64,000 bases of DNA from Eonycteris spelaea (lineage: Eukaryota > Chordata > Mammalia > Chiroptera > Pteropodidae): NCBI GenBank assembly GCA_003508835.1, contig PUFA01000289.1:186001-250000 (forward strand). Reading direction: 5' to 3'. Position 1 is the first letter of the stretch. Each line of letters starts with the position of its first letter. A program made the translations under genes and the position numbers. The notes beneath the pieces are model-generated. The model did not search any database, had not been told where the DNA came from, and was given only the letters and a program-made list of their open reading frames with translations. Below, piece after piece: positions 12,291 to 26,144 of this stretch.

Positions 12291-14651
12291 TTTTTAAAAA
12301 GAGACTCATTCTAGTCATAAGAAATCAAACATACTAAGTGGACTTTCTCACTTTAACAGCTTAAGCACCAAATCATTCCCAACACACACCAAACTGAAGG
12401 AATTATAGTCTATAGAAGAGCTTGGAAAACTGTACAAGATTTACAACTCCAAAAGGAAGAGTCCCTCCCAACGACTGAACTTCTAACACACACATTCCAG
12501 AAAACCAATTGCTCCTCATACGATAAGAACCGTTTGAAACTGGGCCAATGTACCAAGTACAGCTTCAGCCAGAATAAATGCTCAGCATTTAGACTTGCTA
12601 ACCAACAGCAAAAAGCAACAGGAAAAGGCTTACACTTGGAAAATGAAAGGAACAGCAATGTCTGTGTATTGATAAGAACAGTGGGGAACAATAGGATAAC
12701 AAGGAAACTGGCAAGATGCAATTTCTCTAAAGAAGAAAATATTAAGAAACATTTATTCTTGAAATGAGTACAAAGAGACCCATGAACATATTTTTCAGTT
12801 ACTAAACAAACCAAAAAAAAAAATTGCAGGGCTCTTCCTCTATCCACTTAATGGAGCTCATTCCGTTACGGGAGAATACATCTAAAGCCAAATTCAAGGA
12901 TTCTCCCTTCCACAATCACCACACAACCTCCAGTAGCAGAAATCGTCAATTATATTTTAAACCTAGTGAAACAGGCTGCTGTAGACACACACACATACAG
13001 AGAAACTTTCTATGAAAAGGTTTTTCTCAGGCTCTAACAAAAATATGGACATAAAAACACAAAGATATCTAATGTTATTTGCATATTACACAAAACAGAC
13101 AACAAAAATATAATAAAGTGTTCGTATAAAAATGTGTTCACGAAATAGTTTTTTTTTTTTTCTTTACATTTTAACTTACACTTCTCTTTTGGGTTAATTG
13201 CACATGTCATGCTTGTTTTCATAGAAAGTTTAATACCAGAAAAAGTAGAGGCAGTCTTATTACTCTATTACCATTTCATTCCACAGACATTTCAAGTAGG
13301 AAGAACAGGAAGATTATTATAGAAGAAAGCTGGAAACATGTACTGGTATTTTATATGGCAACAAGCAACAATTACATGTTTCTAAATATTCTCATTTTCA
13401 TCATAACCCCAGCTCACCTCCTACCCCGCTATAACTGGCATCTCCTAAAAGCTAAACAGTAAGTCATTGTTTTTCTGGAGGAGTCTTTCTTCATTGTGAC
13501 CTCTGCTAAGCAGGGTCATGCGCCTTAAAAAGCTTGCAGGGTTCTTAGGGCTGGATTTTGGCCCAGCCATGAATGTTTATATGAAGAATATATCATCTTT
13601 TCCCCTATCTCTGCCAACAGGCAGTTCACTTGCATAAAACAAAGGGTATTTATCAAACTTTAATGAAGTGTCTCTCCACCTTTTTCAGTGCTAGCAACTA
13701 GAATCTGAGAGTTCAATTAATTTAAAAAGAAATACACTTTGGAGTTTTTAGAGACTGTCTTCATAACACTTTCAAATTTTCATTTTTAGCTCTTTTTGAA
13801 AAGAAGCTAATATAATTCTTGTAAAGAAACAATAAACATTCAAAATTACCAAATACACTGATAATTTATATTAAGCAAGGCTTCTAATTGTAAATTAATA
13901 TTGTTCTGAATATTTTCTTCAAACAGAACTGCATTTTAAATATTATTTATGCTACTTAAAGTTATTTAAGGGCACAAATGCTCTTACCCCTGGTTTTCAG
14001 TAAGTCCAATTCAAGATCCTAAGCTAAGAAGATTCCACAATCTACTGGAAGAAATACAGAAGGTGGGGTGGGCGAGGGGTGGAGGGTGGTGCCAAAGAGT
14101 GATTGTAGAGGTTGGTTACAAGTGCTAAAGAATCAGAGGAATTCTAAATGGAAGAGCCTGGGATGATTTAATTAAGAGCGGTGACATCTGAGCTTGAAGG
14201 ACAAGCAGAAGTTTGGAAAAGAGGAAGGGGCCCCCAGACCCCTGCTGAGAAAGCTTTCAAGTCATGGAGGAGTGATCATTCACCATGGGGTGTTTGCACC
14301 CATTCTGTTTACCTCATTCCCCAACTCCAAGTTTCTCCAAAGAACCAACCCGTCCACCCCCACCCCCACCCACACACAAAATTATTTGTGAGGATGACAA
14401 CCTTTTGGAGCCATCTGCTCCACTGGGCTGGTGTAGAGCCTCAGTGATCTTTTAGGACAGCAATCCCCTGATAATGGGCTGTAGACTTTCCTCAGCTTGA
14501 AACAATGATCTCAAATTACTGTGCACACGGAAAACTGTCAATTTTAGAAAATAAACAGAGTGGGGGTATCAAAGTTTAAAATGCGAATGTACTTAACTGC
14601 GGCCTGAGACAATCACAAAAGCAAAACTAATCATTATTCCCACACTCTCTT

Positions 14652-14699
14652 TCCTCTTCATTGCCCCAAAGAGCTAAGTCTTTGGGGCAATGAAGAGGA
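14652..14699. repeat. Perfect 21-bp inverted repeat with 6-base loop
   Basis: The left arm 14652-14672 is the exact reverse complement of the right arm 14679-14699, with loop gctaag (14673-14678). The arm core is TTCATTGCCCCAAAG. There are no mismatches, and pairing stops abruptly at both ends. I see no long-hairpin miRNA structure beyond the 21 pairs and no known repeat family. Confidence 0.9.
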
Positions 14700-15075
14700 C
14701 ACCAGCCCACTCATTACGGATACAGATATGGATTCTTGCTGTGCAAAGTTTGGCCAGCATACCAAATTTAAACGATCTGACAGTATTTTCAAGACCTCCA
14801 TGTATCATTGTTTGCTGAGCCAGCAGTCAAAATTCCACAATTGAAGAAAGTTCAGTAAATATTAAAGAAAAATTTAATTAAACATGCCCACTCCAAAATG
14901 TTCCTTAGTTTTCTGACCTGTTTAGCCCAGAAATTTCAGACTTGTAAGTAAAATCAGTTAAAGGAGAATGAGGCTATCAGTGGTAAAGGGGGAAATTTTG
15001 GGAAAACATTTCTATTTGATTTAACATTGATCGACACTTAAATTTCAACCTTAAAAAATGTTTTAAAGCACTAGA

Positions 15076-15310
15076 CAAGGGTTGGCAAACTCTAGCCCAT
15101 CTAGCTCAACCGCCCAGTTTTTGTAAATGACGATTAGTGAAATGCAGCCCGCACACTTGTTACATACTGTCTACGGCCACCCTGGTCCTAGGACAGCAGA
15201 GCTGAATAACTGCAAAGTTGAGCAGTTGCAGCGAAACCCACATGCGTGGCGAAGCCTAAAATACTCACCATCTGGTCCTTTACAGAAAAGGTCTGTCAAC
15301 CCCAGACCTG
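15076..15310 (-). mobile_element. hAT-Charlie miniature element (MER1/MER3-like)
   Basis: The left end is CAAGGGTTGGCAAACTCTAG. Internal blocks are TTTTTGTAAATGACGATTAG, GAGCAGTTGCAGCGA, AGCCTAAAATACTCACCATC and CCTTTACAGAAAAGGTCTG. These match the antisense of the common eutherian element that ends in GTTTGCCAACCCCTG-type repeats. The target duplication is unclear and the exact subfamily uncertain. Confidence 0.7.
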
Positions 15311-18090
15311 AGAGTACTCAGAAAAATAAAGGGTGAGTGTTAAAGTTCACTTTGAAGTGTTTCATTTTAAAGAAGCAGAGTGCAAGACGACTTATGAAAT
15401 AATTTCTGCTGGAAGCTATCGACCTTCCGGTAATACCAAATTTCTCTCTCGTCGACGCTCCTGATTTGAGGGGGGAAATTTTTTTTAACTCTCCACTCTA
15501 ATGCCTTACTCTCTTATGCCAAAAGACAGCATCGTGCAATGTGTGGTGGAAAGTATGACAAGCTGGCAGCCGTCAGGTTCTACAGCCTGCTATGTGTAAT
15601 GTTATCTAACATCTCTATAACGTGACTTCCCCATTTCCATTACCTTGCCCAGCCTAACGGTCAACAGCCTCAAAAGGGTTATCAAAAGCGTGGGCTGGTT
15701 GGAAGTTCAGGTCCATTCCAGTCACTGGTTCCAGCTGTATTTCCAATGAAATCATGGCCTTCACATTATAAATCTTTACAATAATTACAGGATGGAATAA
15801 ATAGAAAGGAGACCATTGAGCAGAAGAAAACATCAGGAGAAGCTTGAGGATTAAAAACTCCCAAGACACTGAGTCCATCCAACTTCCTGAGCTACTTACT
15901 CCAGCAGGTGGGTGTGGTTTAAGCCAGTGGCTGCTATTAAAGGTCAGAGCTTCCTGTTCCTAAAATGTTCTGGTTCTTTAGAAAAGTCTGGTGGAAGACA
16001 ACACCACTAAATTTGAATATCTTGATTTAAATAAAAGGACATCTGTCAGGTTGACAGCCTTGATCAAATGAAACCAAGATCTCCAAGTGAAGGTAGAGTG
16101 AATCTTTTACACATATTTACATCTATTCCTTAGAATTTAAAACCTCTGGGGGATCTCTAAGGCCACTAATGCCACCACCACCCCCTCCGCCTCTGCCCTC
16201 AGGGGAATGCTGCTTCTCTTACAATTCTGGCCCAACCACAGACTCAACTATTCCCTTACATTAAAATAGCAGAGAAATGGCTGGAACATTTATAGTAAAC
16301 ATTACCAAAAGCTACAGGATCACAGAATAAACAGGTTAACATGCAATCAGATAATTTGATTGACAAATTACTACTTAAGCATTTCAGCTTGGGGCCCCTG
16401 GTTATTTACAGATCCACTGCCAGGTTTACTGGGAATAGATGCCATTACCCCCAGACTTTTCTCATCCTGGCCCAAGAGGGGAAGGCTCTGGGTGCCCTGG
16501 GCCCACTCATGCAGGACAAGTGACATCAACTAAGTCCACTTCTTTTAAGAGAGACCCTGCTTCCCTACCCATGACTTACAGAGCGTAACCTTGAAAGGAT
16601 ACAACCCAATTCTCCTAGCATTCCTCTAAGACATGCACACTATTAAAGTAGCAGGGGGTGGTTTAGTTACACTCTGTCACATGTACTCTACCGTTACCCC
16701 AAAATAGGAAGGATTTAAAGAACAGACAGGGTCTCTACTCCCCACAGTGTTTTCACTGGGGAAGGGCCAATTACAAAAAATTTTATCTTTAATTATTTTG
16801 GAGTCAGACTCAAGGGTTCAAAATATTTTGTAAAGAAGGCTTTGCTTGTTTTAAAGAAAGGGGTCACCATATCCCTGGATCATAAACAAAGAAGAAATTG
16901 TAGTGAGTCACAAGAGGTTATTTTTTAAGACAATGTTCAATATATTTCCAGAGGGTCAAAAATCCCAGAAATTCATTTAAGCACTCCGGGAGAATTCTTA
17001 GCAAGAGACAGCCCAGGTAAAGAAAATTTACCTTAATTCAAAGGCTTTGGTCTGAGATCTCAAGAAACTATCTAAATAACCTCTACAAAATGAGATTATC
17101 AAGCACATATAATTGATTTTAGGAAATTTTAGTGACACCTTAAAAGAAGAAAAAGTAAATAGGAATGTGCATATTTATTTACCTTCTCTTCCCACATGCA
17201 CATCAAAAAATAGCCCTAAGATTGGTTCTACATCTTAATAGGGGTTTGGGTTACACAGATGTATGCATTGTCAAAAGGTACCAGTATACTTAAGGTTTGT
17301 GCATCTCATGGCACATAAATTTTATGGCAACAGAAAAAAAAAAACCTGTAAACACTTTAATGATATACATGGTAAAGTGTGGAAAGTACACTGATATCTG
17401 CAGTTTACGTTAAAAGCATAAAAGATTATTAATGGATGAATACAGCAATAAAGAGATGAATATATGGTAACACAAGTATAACAGTGTTAATAGTATAATC
17501 TGGGAATAAAGCTTTCTACTATGAAATTTTCAACTTTTCTGAATGTTGGGAAATTTTCATAATATGATAATAGTAAAAATAACCACAAAAATAAATTAGT
17601 AAATATGGCAGGATCAGAGAGGCCACCACACACTAGGAACCCCTGCCCCATCTTCCATCAGATACATTTAAAGACTTTTGGTTACATCTGAAGTTTTATC
17701 AGAAAAGGTTAACATGGAAGCACAAACTTATCTATCAAACGTACAGTGGACCTCTGTAAGGAAAGGAACTCAAAAGCGGTCCTGAACTTGTGAGCCACAC
17801 GATTACATCTGCTGTTGGCAGAACTGAAACAGCTTGAGCATGTGTGTGCCTGCTCCCGGAGCGCTATCTGTGCATGCACACTGAGCAAAACCTCACTCCT
17901 TCAAAATCTTGCTCTGGCTTCTGCTTTTTGGTCTATTGAGAAACGACAAGTGATCCAACAGACACACACACACACATTTGCAGGACTAAGTTTCAGGCTC
18001 CCATCTGGAAAGCTTTCAGGGCAATCTCCTTAGCAGCCACTGTGAATACTTAATTCACTTTTCCCTCCTTCCTCTTCCAATCTTCATCGT

Positions 18091-18136
18091 AAAAAAAACA
18101 AAACAAAACAAAACAACAACAACAACAAACAAAAAA
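18091..18136 (+). repeat. (CAAAA)n/(CAA)n simple repeat
   Basis: An A-rich tract with a CAAAA period passes into CAA repeats and then CAAAAAAC. It resembles a decayed poly-A tail, but no retroelement body is recognised in front of it. Confidence 0.75.
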
Positions 18137-18789
18137 CCTTTTTCTTTTCCTATTTGAGAAGTAGGTTGTGAAGTTTCAGAAAAATAATCACTGATTCTTG
18201 TCCTATTTCTCCATGTACTGATTTAGTGTCTATAAGGGAACCACCAAAATCACATTTCCTTCTTCATATTTCAAAGTGTTTTTTCCTTCAAGTCCTTCCC
18301 TATAAAATTACCAAGCCAAAAAGCTTTGGGCCTTAAGGAGAGTCTGGTTCTATGACTCTATTTTTCCTAGTTTGAGTCGCATCCATCTCAGATTAAAAAG
18401 GCCCAGATTTTACAAACACATTTCACCCAAATAAATCTGTAATGCAATAGATATTATACCTACAAATACCTTATACCTACAAATCTCCCTTTCCACATAT
18501 TTTCTTTCTTTCCACACGTTTTTCCCCTTGAGCTAGTTCAAAATGCTGCTGCAATCAACTTCTTCCACGCCAGATAATGTTGAGGCCCCTTGTCACTCAG
18601 AAGTCTTTCGTTTTTCCTTTAGAAGGCTTGCCCCAGCTCTCTGCTAATGGGTCTGTCTCACCTCTGACCCCTCTATCACCTCCTGCTAACAGAGAAGCTG
18701 GATGGCCACTCTAGATCGGTGAATGGAGACTGCCATTTGTCAGCCTCCCACCATGGCTCTGCTGAATTTAAGGAAGGCAGAGAGGAGGA

Positions 18790-18935
18790 CAGAACATTCT
18801 AGTTACCATCATCGTAAGCTGGTCCAGAGCATGGTCGCTGGAATTACTATGGTTCAAACCTGGGCTCTGCCATCTCCTGGCTGCGATCCTTTCTTTGCGC
18901 AAGCCATTTAACCTATCTGAGTCTCAGGCCTGAAA
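18790..18935 (+). mobile_element. MIR SINE
   Basis: MIR core order in sense: GGTTCAAACCTGGGCTCTGC, CATCTCCTGGCTGCGATCC, GCAAGCCATTTAACCTATCT and GAGTCTCAG. Confidence 0.75.
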
Positions 18936-19291
18936 AGAATATTGAGCTCTTTATCCTACTGGGGTTTTACACTTTCCAAATTCAGTTTATATCCATCCAA
19001 ATATTTGCCAATGTCATGTCCCCTCTATTTTAACAAATCTTTTCCTCACCTCCATACTCACAAGTGTTTCTTTCACTTTCTTAATTTCTAAGAGAAGTCT
19101 GACCACGATTCCCCTTTCCATAGAACTGTGTAATTCACAGGTTATCCAGCAGTTTCTTGCACAGTGTGTCCTAAAGGCTAAATAACTAATGTCTGGGGCC
19201 ATCATTGATTGAGTTGGAGTCTGATTGCAATGTAGAGATGCTCTCTGAAGCAGAAATATCCCACACCTAAGAACTAGGGGAACATGTAGAG

Positions 19292-19527
19292 CAGAAGTTC
19301 TCAACCAAGGCACTATGACGTTTTTGGCCTAATAATTCTTGGTGATGGGGACTATCCTGTGCATTGTAGGATGTTGGGCAGGATCCCTGGCTTCTATCTT
19401 AGATGATGGTAGCACACCCTCCTCCCAGCTATAAAAAGCTAATGTTCTAGACAATGACAAATATCCCCAAGGGTGCGGTGGGGTGGTGGTAACAAATACC
19501 CTCCCCCTCCCATGTTGAAAACCACTG
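19292..19527 (-). mobile_element. MER20 (hAT-Charlie), complete
   Basis: 236 bp with ends CAGAAGTTCTCAACC and GTTGAAAACCACTG. Inside are CTGTGCATTGTAGGATGTTG and CAGGATCCCTGGCTTCTA, the antisense of MER20. The flanking 8-mers atgtagag (19284-19291) and ctgtagag (19528-19535) agree at 7 of 8 bases, a hAT target-site duplication. Confidence 0.9.
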
Positions 19528-19689
19528 CTGTAGAGAATGAGAAATATTCCCCAAGTCACTGTGTTACTTTTCTACTCAGACAGTGGCCATCACAATGGGA
19601 CAGGTTGAAAACAGACATGGGACATCTTTCATAACAGCTACATTTGTGACAGGCAACTTTGAGCCTGTCACTACTAGCTATTGCCAACA

Positions 19690-19855
19690 TGGTAAGTCAC
19701 AAACTCTCCAAGCTGTAATTTCCTCTTCTCTAAAATAGAGAAAAAGGTTTAGGACTGTTGGAAGAATTAAATTAACTAATGTAGACATAGCACTTAGCCC
19801 AGTGCCTGGCACATAGTAAGTAAGCTATTCAATAACTGTGAGCTACTAATAAATA
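19690..19855 (+). mobile_element. MIR SINE fragment
   Basis: The 3' half of MIR in sense: TAATTTCCTCTTCTCTAAAA, GAAGAATTAAATTAACTAAT, AGCCCAGTGCCTGGCACATA and AAGCTATTCAATAACTG. Confidence 0.8.
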
Positions 19856-20458
19856 TATACAGCTAGAGTCCAGGTGCTGGGCAAAGCAGCACAGGCCCTG
19901 GTTCGTGACGCCCACCCCATTCTTTCTATGCTCCTCCCACCCATTTCCTCCCTAGGGAGAAAAATAATTTAATACTAAACACAGTACAATGGTCCTTAGA
20001 GCTAATGGCATGTGGAACAGGGTAGGAGAGGAGAGCAGAAGAAAAGAGAATCCAAGGATGGCCTGAAAAGTGTGGTGTCCTGCAGCAGAAGCATAGGTGT
20101 GTATGCATTTCATACTAAAAAAGATGAAGGATGTCTGTTTCATTCCAAAATGAGTTTCTCATAAGGAAATGGAATCCTGAAAGAGGTTTATCCAGGAAGG
20201 TTCCACCCACACATATCTTCCTTTCCAAATATTACAGGAGTTCCCTGAGCTACAAATACTCCACAACTCCAGATAGTTGCATCGCCTCTCCCTAATTCCC
20301 AATACAGTTACCAAGTTGTGGGGAAAAGGCACTTTCCAGCTCTGGACATCAGGAAACACTGACCTCACATTTCTTCTGCACATTTCTTCACCCTGAGAGG
20401 AATTTTACACATACTATGTTTCCCTTCTCCTGTTTCACAGTCACAGATCAGTTAAAGC

Positions 20459-20499
20459 CAGACAGACAGACAGACAGACACACACACACACACACACAC
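20459..20499 (+). repeat. (CAGA)n(CA)n compound microsatellite
   Basis: About five CAGA units run into about eleven CA units. Confidence 0.95.
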
Positions 20500-20599
20500 G
20501 ATAATGTTCCATTTTCTTCATCCTTTCTTTGTTCCATTAGTAAACCAAGGAGCACTGGCCATACAGATAATATACAAAGAACAAAGACGACATTTACAT

Positions 20600-20815
20600 G
20601 AAAGTCTGGAGTTGATCAGTAGAGGCTGTGGTATCAGCTATCACTTGCTGGCTGTGTAACTTTGTTAGGTAATTAATCTCCATGACCTCAGTTTCTTCAC
20701 CTGTACAATGGGAGTAATGATCTCTGCCTTATAGATTTAAAAATATATAATATGCAAAGTTCCTGATTTATGACTTAGAACATAACAGAGTGCTCCATAA
20801 ATAACAGCTAGTATA
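20600..20815 (+). mobile_element. MIR SINE
   Basis: Sense MIR order: GAGGCTGTGGTATCAGCTAT, TTGCTGGCTGTGTAACTTTG, CCTCAGTTTCTTCACCTGTA, CAATGGGAGTAATGATCTC and GTGCTCCATAAATAACAGC. Confidence 0.8.
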
Positions 20816-23800
20816 TCAAAATTATACATAAAGCCTCTGTCCTTCAAAGTACCCAAGTTTACCAAAAGAAATACTTCCAAAATAATTCATTTTTTTCTAC
20901 ATTCTCCCCCTATTAAACCTAAAGATCCCTCATACCACTCTCCCATCCCACCAAAAAAAACAAAAACACCACCCAATTATAGGATAAACCATGTTATTTA
21001 AGCATAGTTTATATGCTGTTTCATCAGTTGCACTGTTTTTCATTATTGTTTCTGATGTCTGACAGTTTGGCACTATAAGTGAAGAAATAGTCTGGGTTCT
21101 AATCTTCAATGATTTTCATTGCCGCTTCTGCAAAATATTCTCTGTGTTCTAACCCCATTTTTTTTTTTAGAAAAAAAAAGCAGTTAGTAAATAGAAAACC
21201 ATCTACACTTTTAAAAAATCCAACATCTACTGAAATAACTACCTACACTTACCAACTCAACTATGAAAATATAGTGGAAAAAAATTTAAATTAAATCAGA
21301 AATGTTTCCCTCAAATAAATGAAGAATTTCAGTGGACTCCTGCTATCTACAGTTTGGGCATGATTTAAGAAATTCTATAAAAATATAAGTGTCTGAATTT
21401 TCTGTTCCTAATAAGATAATTTAAACAAAAATAAATGAGATTAAAAGGTATAAAGTTAGACATCTGCCAAAATATTTATTTCCTTCTCAGATTCTATATG
21501 AATGATAGCAAAAACAAACAGCGAATTTTAACCTAATATTGAAAAGTACAGTTAAAAATAATTTGTCTGCGTGTGTGATTCCAACCTGTCCTAATAAGAC
21601 AATGTTTGGGTTCTATGTAAGTGTGCAGGTATATATCCCTATGAGAACAGAAAATAAATCTTAGGGGTCTTCAATTATTAGGAGTTTGTGGGCTATACTA
21701 GTTCTTCAACTATGACAGCTTTAGAAGTAAATATGAGTGAGTGAGGCTCATAAATAGGGGTGTTCAGTGTAGTTTCATAACCAGCATCATGAACAGACCG
21801 TAACATGGCTCCTAACACAGTAGATAAAATAACATCTTGATTAGTCAATATTAACTGGGCTATCTGGGGCTTTTAAAAACGTATTCTTAGGATAAGTATA
21901 AAAAATCTAAAAGTCTTATCTGTTCCTCTTCAAATTTAAAACAGGATGACAATCCCCAAAATCACAACAGCCTAAAACAATGCCAAACTCATCTTTTCCC
22001 CTATATTTTGACTCCATTTGTTATGAAACATACAAAGAATGATTCAACTATGTGAAAATATTTAATATGTAAAGAAAAAGCTAAAAAGGAACAAAATGTT
22101 TGGTCAAGGTATTGAAATTAATGACATTCTCTTTTAATTACAATTAATTTTAGAATATTGCTTTTATTTTACTGAACTAAAAATAATTTTTAAAGAGCCT
22201 AGAGTAAGTGAATAAAAAAAGAGTCTAGAAAATGAGATACTATCCACAGCAATACGAAGACTGCAAAATGCTCCTTCTGCCTAAAGTCAGTTGTAAATCA
22301 CCTGCAGAAATATGATTCCACTCTTAGAGAATTATATTAAAATACATTCATGACAACAGCAAATGTACATTTTCACGTCATTCTGGAGAAACTGAGGCAA
22401 ACAGGATTTCCCAAATGTCTCCAAGACAAACAAGTTGGTGTCTGGCTAGTGATTCAGGCGTCCCTGGCACTCTAACTTACTGTTTTCCATTCCATGAAAA
22501 TCTACAAAGAACACAGTAATTCTGTTTAAAACTTAAACACTTCTGAAAAACAGGATGAGGTTTTAAAGTTTATTAGGAAGTCATCTTATTAAAAACGTCA
22601 CCAGTTTTTTTTTTTACAAAATACTGAAGTCGATTTTTAAAACTATACATGAGAAAATATCCACAAAAATTCTAAAAGTATGAAGAGTAAAATAGAGAGA
22701 TTAGATTAGCTCTATAACTTATTAAAACATAAAAATACACTGATTGAGTCTGATAATGGCTCTTGAATACAGAGAACAGTTTTAGGGGAGAGAGAAAGAG
22801 TTCTGGAACCCTACCCCTCATGCTTAAAAGAAAACCATGTGGATAAAAAAATTTTACTATATCTTTTTTAAAAATCGTTACTGTTCAAAAAAACTTTCTA
22901 GAACAATAATACATAATATGTATATGGGTATGAATATCTATGCATAAAAGCATTGCTTCAACATTCACAAAGCAAAATCTTCAGAGGATACTAGGATAGA
23001 AACATTAATTGTATGAGACCTTTATTCAACACTCAATATATGACAAAATAAATGGACAAAAACAAGAATATAGAAATAATGGGTCTAACACACAAATGCA
23101 CATTTAACTGTGTACCTTAAAAAAAGGGCTTTCTTTTATGTGTTCACAGTAGTCATTAAATTATACGTCACAAAAGGTCTACAAGTACAGTTGTTTGAAA
23201 ACTGTAATACAGATGTACAGAGAGATGAGGCAATAATGAATAAAGGTCCTTGAAGCAACTTATATAATCAAATATAGCTGTGATGCAGGCAGAGGTAAAG
23301 AGCTTTCAGTTCCCATAGTACTAGTCTATTGTGATCACATTTTTTCAAGAAGCCACAGGATCCCTTGAGAAAAAGGTACTCAAGCCATGTGCTACTTTCT
23401 AAAATATCCAAGGTAGAAGATTATCTATTTTCTGTTTCTAAACATACTAAAAGAACACAATCTTCTACTGTTTTCATGTTTAATTATCCTCAATGAGAAG
23501 TTCATTCCTGGGTTTTGCTTAAACCTAACATAAATTATTTATTTCTTCAAGATTTATTTTTGGCAGAGATGGAAGCTATCTTTCACCCCACTTCCCATAA
23601 CAAGTCTTTCAGATGTAGAAACAGGTGCCCTGTAAATTAACCTGTGTATTTAATAGCCAGGCTATCTATCCGCCTTACTGTCAATGTATCCTCACTCCCT
23701 TAAGACTGTACTCCAGAGATAGAACACCTAATTCTATCACATCCTTACTTGAGGGCTTCCAAACTAAGAACCGTGTCCTCTCAAATTTATTTCCCATACA

Positions 23801-25299
23801 TTTAACTTGTTTATAGTTACATCCTGATTAAGGCCAACTTTTAGAAAACACTATTTTAAGAGTTTAAGTTATATTGTTATGGAACTTATTTTGCCTTCAT
23901 TAAAATTTTTTTTAAAAAGGCTGTGTTTTGGTAGAATTAATCCACAAAACTCATTTTTATTATTTTTTATTTAGAGAAACTGCCACACGATGGTTATTTC
24001 CTAAAACTATATTTGCCCTGTTTAAAAATGTCATTCTTCCCACCATCATCACTATCATTTTCCCTGTACATTCTGAAAGGACAATTAATTCCCTCTAATA
24101 TGCCATGACTTGCTTTTCCTCTACCATAGGTCAACTTCTTCAGAGGTCCTCAGGGCCCATGTGAGACCAAGTTCCCCACACTCAATTATTCTGTCCTAGT
24201 CTGTTATTTTGTCAAGGTACTTAACACAGGTTGCAGTTGTTTGATTGGCCAGTTTGTCTGTAAGTTTGTCTGTAAACTATAAGCTCCTCTCCTGGTGGGG
24301 AGTAAAACAGTTTATCTGTTTTAACCAACTTAGAAACCTGCATATACTGTGGCTGGCTGGCTCTCAGTGAGCAGTGAGGCATTTGTCAATACATGTGATG
24401 GATAAGTAATATTAAAAGCACAGTTCATGCAAGTGAATTGGCCACAGTCATAAAGCTATTAATACTGATATGATCTTTAAGTAGGTATATTAATACCTAG
24501 AAGCAGTGAATTCCAATAACATGCTATAATGCGCATGCCTCAAAGCACACTGGGCAGACTCCTAAAGGCAGCCACAGAGGGGTCAACTAACCAGGGCCTC
24601 AGTGCTTTTATGCAGAATAGCAATGAACTACTTTTGAAAAGATGATTCGCTTTCATCACCATCACACATGCACCTAAAGACAATTCCAGAGCATTTCATA
24701 AAATAATTTTGTTCATAAAATAGATATACCTTTTCATGAAGTTTGGAGCACACCACCAATTGAGGGCACATGATCACTACCTTCCCCCGGCAGGACCCAA
24801 GTTTTAATGATAATTTCCAGAAGCTTCACTTAGATAATATATCTTTGCATGTGAGGCTGTAGTGAATGAGAACAGCTAATTTGGGCCTAAATGTCTTTAT
24901 TAAAAAGCACACTGAACTATTCCTAGGGTCATTTAGCAGTTATAAAATAAAGGATTTATATTTAATAATATACGTATGCTATTTGAGAGGTTTATGAGTT
25001 GTGATTTGGGGGTTTCGTTTGCTATTCTGACAACAGTATGCATCAATACTTTAAGCTTTAATTTGGTTTTCTTTAAATATTCCTTGATATAAGTTTCTTC
25101 ATCAAAAAGCCCAACCAATTTAAGAAATACTAAGGATATTTTATGAGAGAAAAAAGCTGTGTTTTTAAGTTATAAATTTAAATTATCAAATTTTCTAACA
25201 ACCAAATTCAAAATTGATTAGATCTCAGAATCACTACTTTCATAGCCCAGGTGACTAGGTAGACAGTAAATAACTTACAAGAAATTAATTGAATTAGAT

Positions 25300-25880
25300 C
25301 AGTTAAAACATGGGCCAGGGTGGGCATACAGTTTGGAAAACAGTTTGGTGATTTCTCAAAAAGTTAGCACAAAACTATCACAGGACCCAGCATTTTCATT
25401 CTTAGGTTATCTAATCAAGAAAAAGGAAATCATATGTCTACACAAACACATGTTCATAGCAGCATTATACATAATAGTCCCCCGCTGCCCCCACCCACCA
25501 AAAAACCACTTGAAACAACCAGTCTATCATATCCAGACAATGAAATACTATTATACATGTCACAGATGAACCTCAAAAAATTATGCAAGTGAATAAGCTA
25601 GATGCAAGAAACCACAAGATTCCATGTATGCCAGGTGTCCACAAAAGGCAAATTTACACACGGATAGAATGTAGATTAATGGCTGCACAGGGCTGGGAAC
25701 AGAAATTACCTATCAATAGGCATGAGAGATCTTAATAAGGGGACAAAATGTTCTAAAACTGATTTATGGCGATGGCTGCATCACTAAGTTAAAAAAAAAT
25801 CCATGAATTGTACAATTGAAATGAGTGACTTTTTATGATATGTAAAATACACCTCAAAGTTATAAAGGGGGGGGGAAACT
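25300..25880 (+). mobile_element. Old LINE-1 3' end
   Basis: Sense L1 text of the ORF2 end and 3' UTR: GGAAAACAGTTTGGTGATTT, CATGTTCATAGCAGCATTAT, AAACAACCAGTCTATCATAT, GGCTGCACAGGGCTGGGAAC, CTGATTTATGGCGATGGCTG and CATGAATTGTACAATTGAAA. 5'-truncated and riddled with stops; an older eutherian L1M-type copy by appearance. Confidence 0.8.
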
Positions 25881-25930
25881 TGGGCTAGGAAGAAACATTC
25901 ATTAAAGCTAACTATTCCCCTCTCCCTTAC

Positions 25931-25957
<27 letters not shown>
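25931..25957 (+). repeat. Poly-A run (27)
   Basis: Twenty-seven consecutive A bases about 50 bases after the L1 fragment end. It may be the tail of a separate tiny retro-insertion. Confidence 0.95.
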
Positions 25958-25961
<4 letters not shown>

Positions 25962-26113
25962 CCAAAAGACCACATAGGAATAAAGCTTCTACTTCAACTC
26001 TTTTAAAATAATGGATAATACCAATATTTTAGAGGCATCACCACAGAATATGGGTGACCTAAGAAAGAAACCAAGTTTTATTCTAGGCTTTTTGCTTTCT
26101 GGGCACAGGTCCC

Positions 26114-26120
<7 letters not shown>

Positions 26121-26144
<24 letters not shown>
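26121..26144 (+). repeat. Poly-A run (24)
   Basis: Twenty-four A bases after cccatatatt. No retroelement body is recognised before it. Confidence 0.95.

Noticed and set aside
12410..12847. 145-codon minus-strand open frame
   Set aside because: Phe/Leu/Ser/Cys-rich translation typical of AT-rich non-coding DNA; no domain and no regulatory context.
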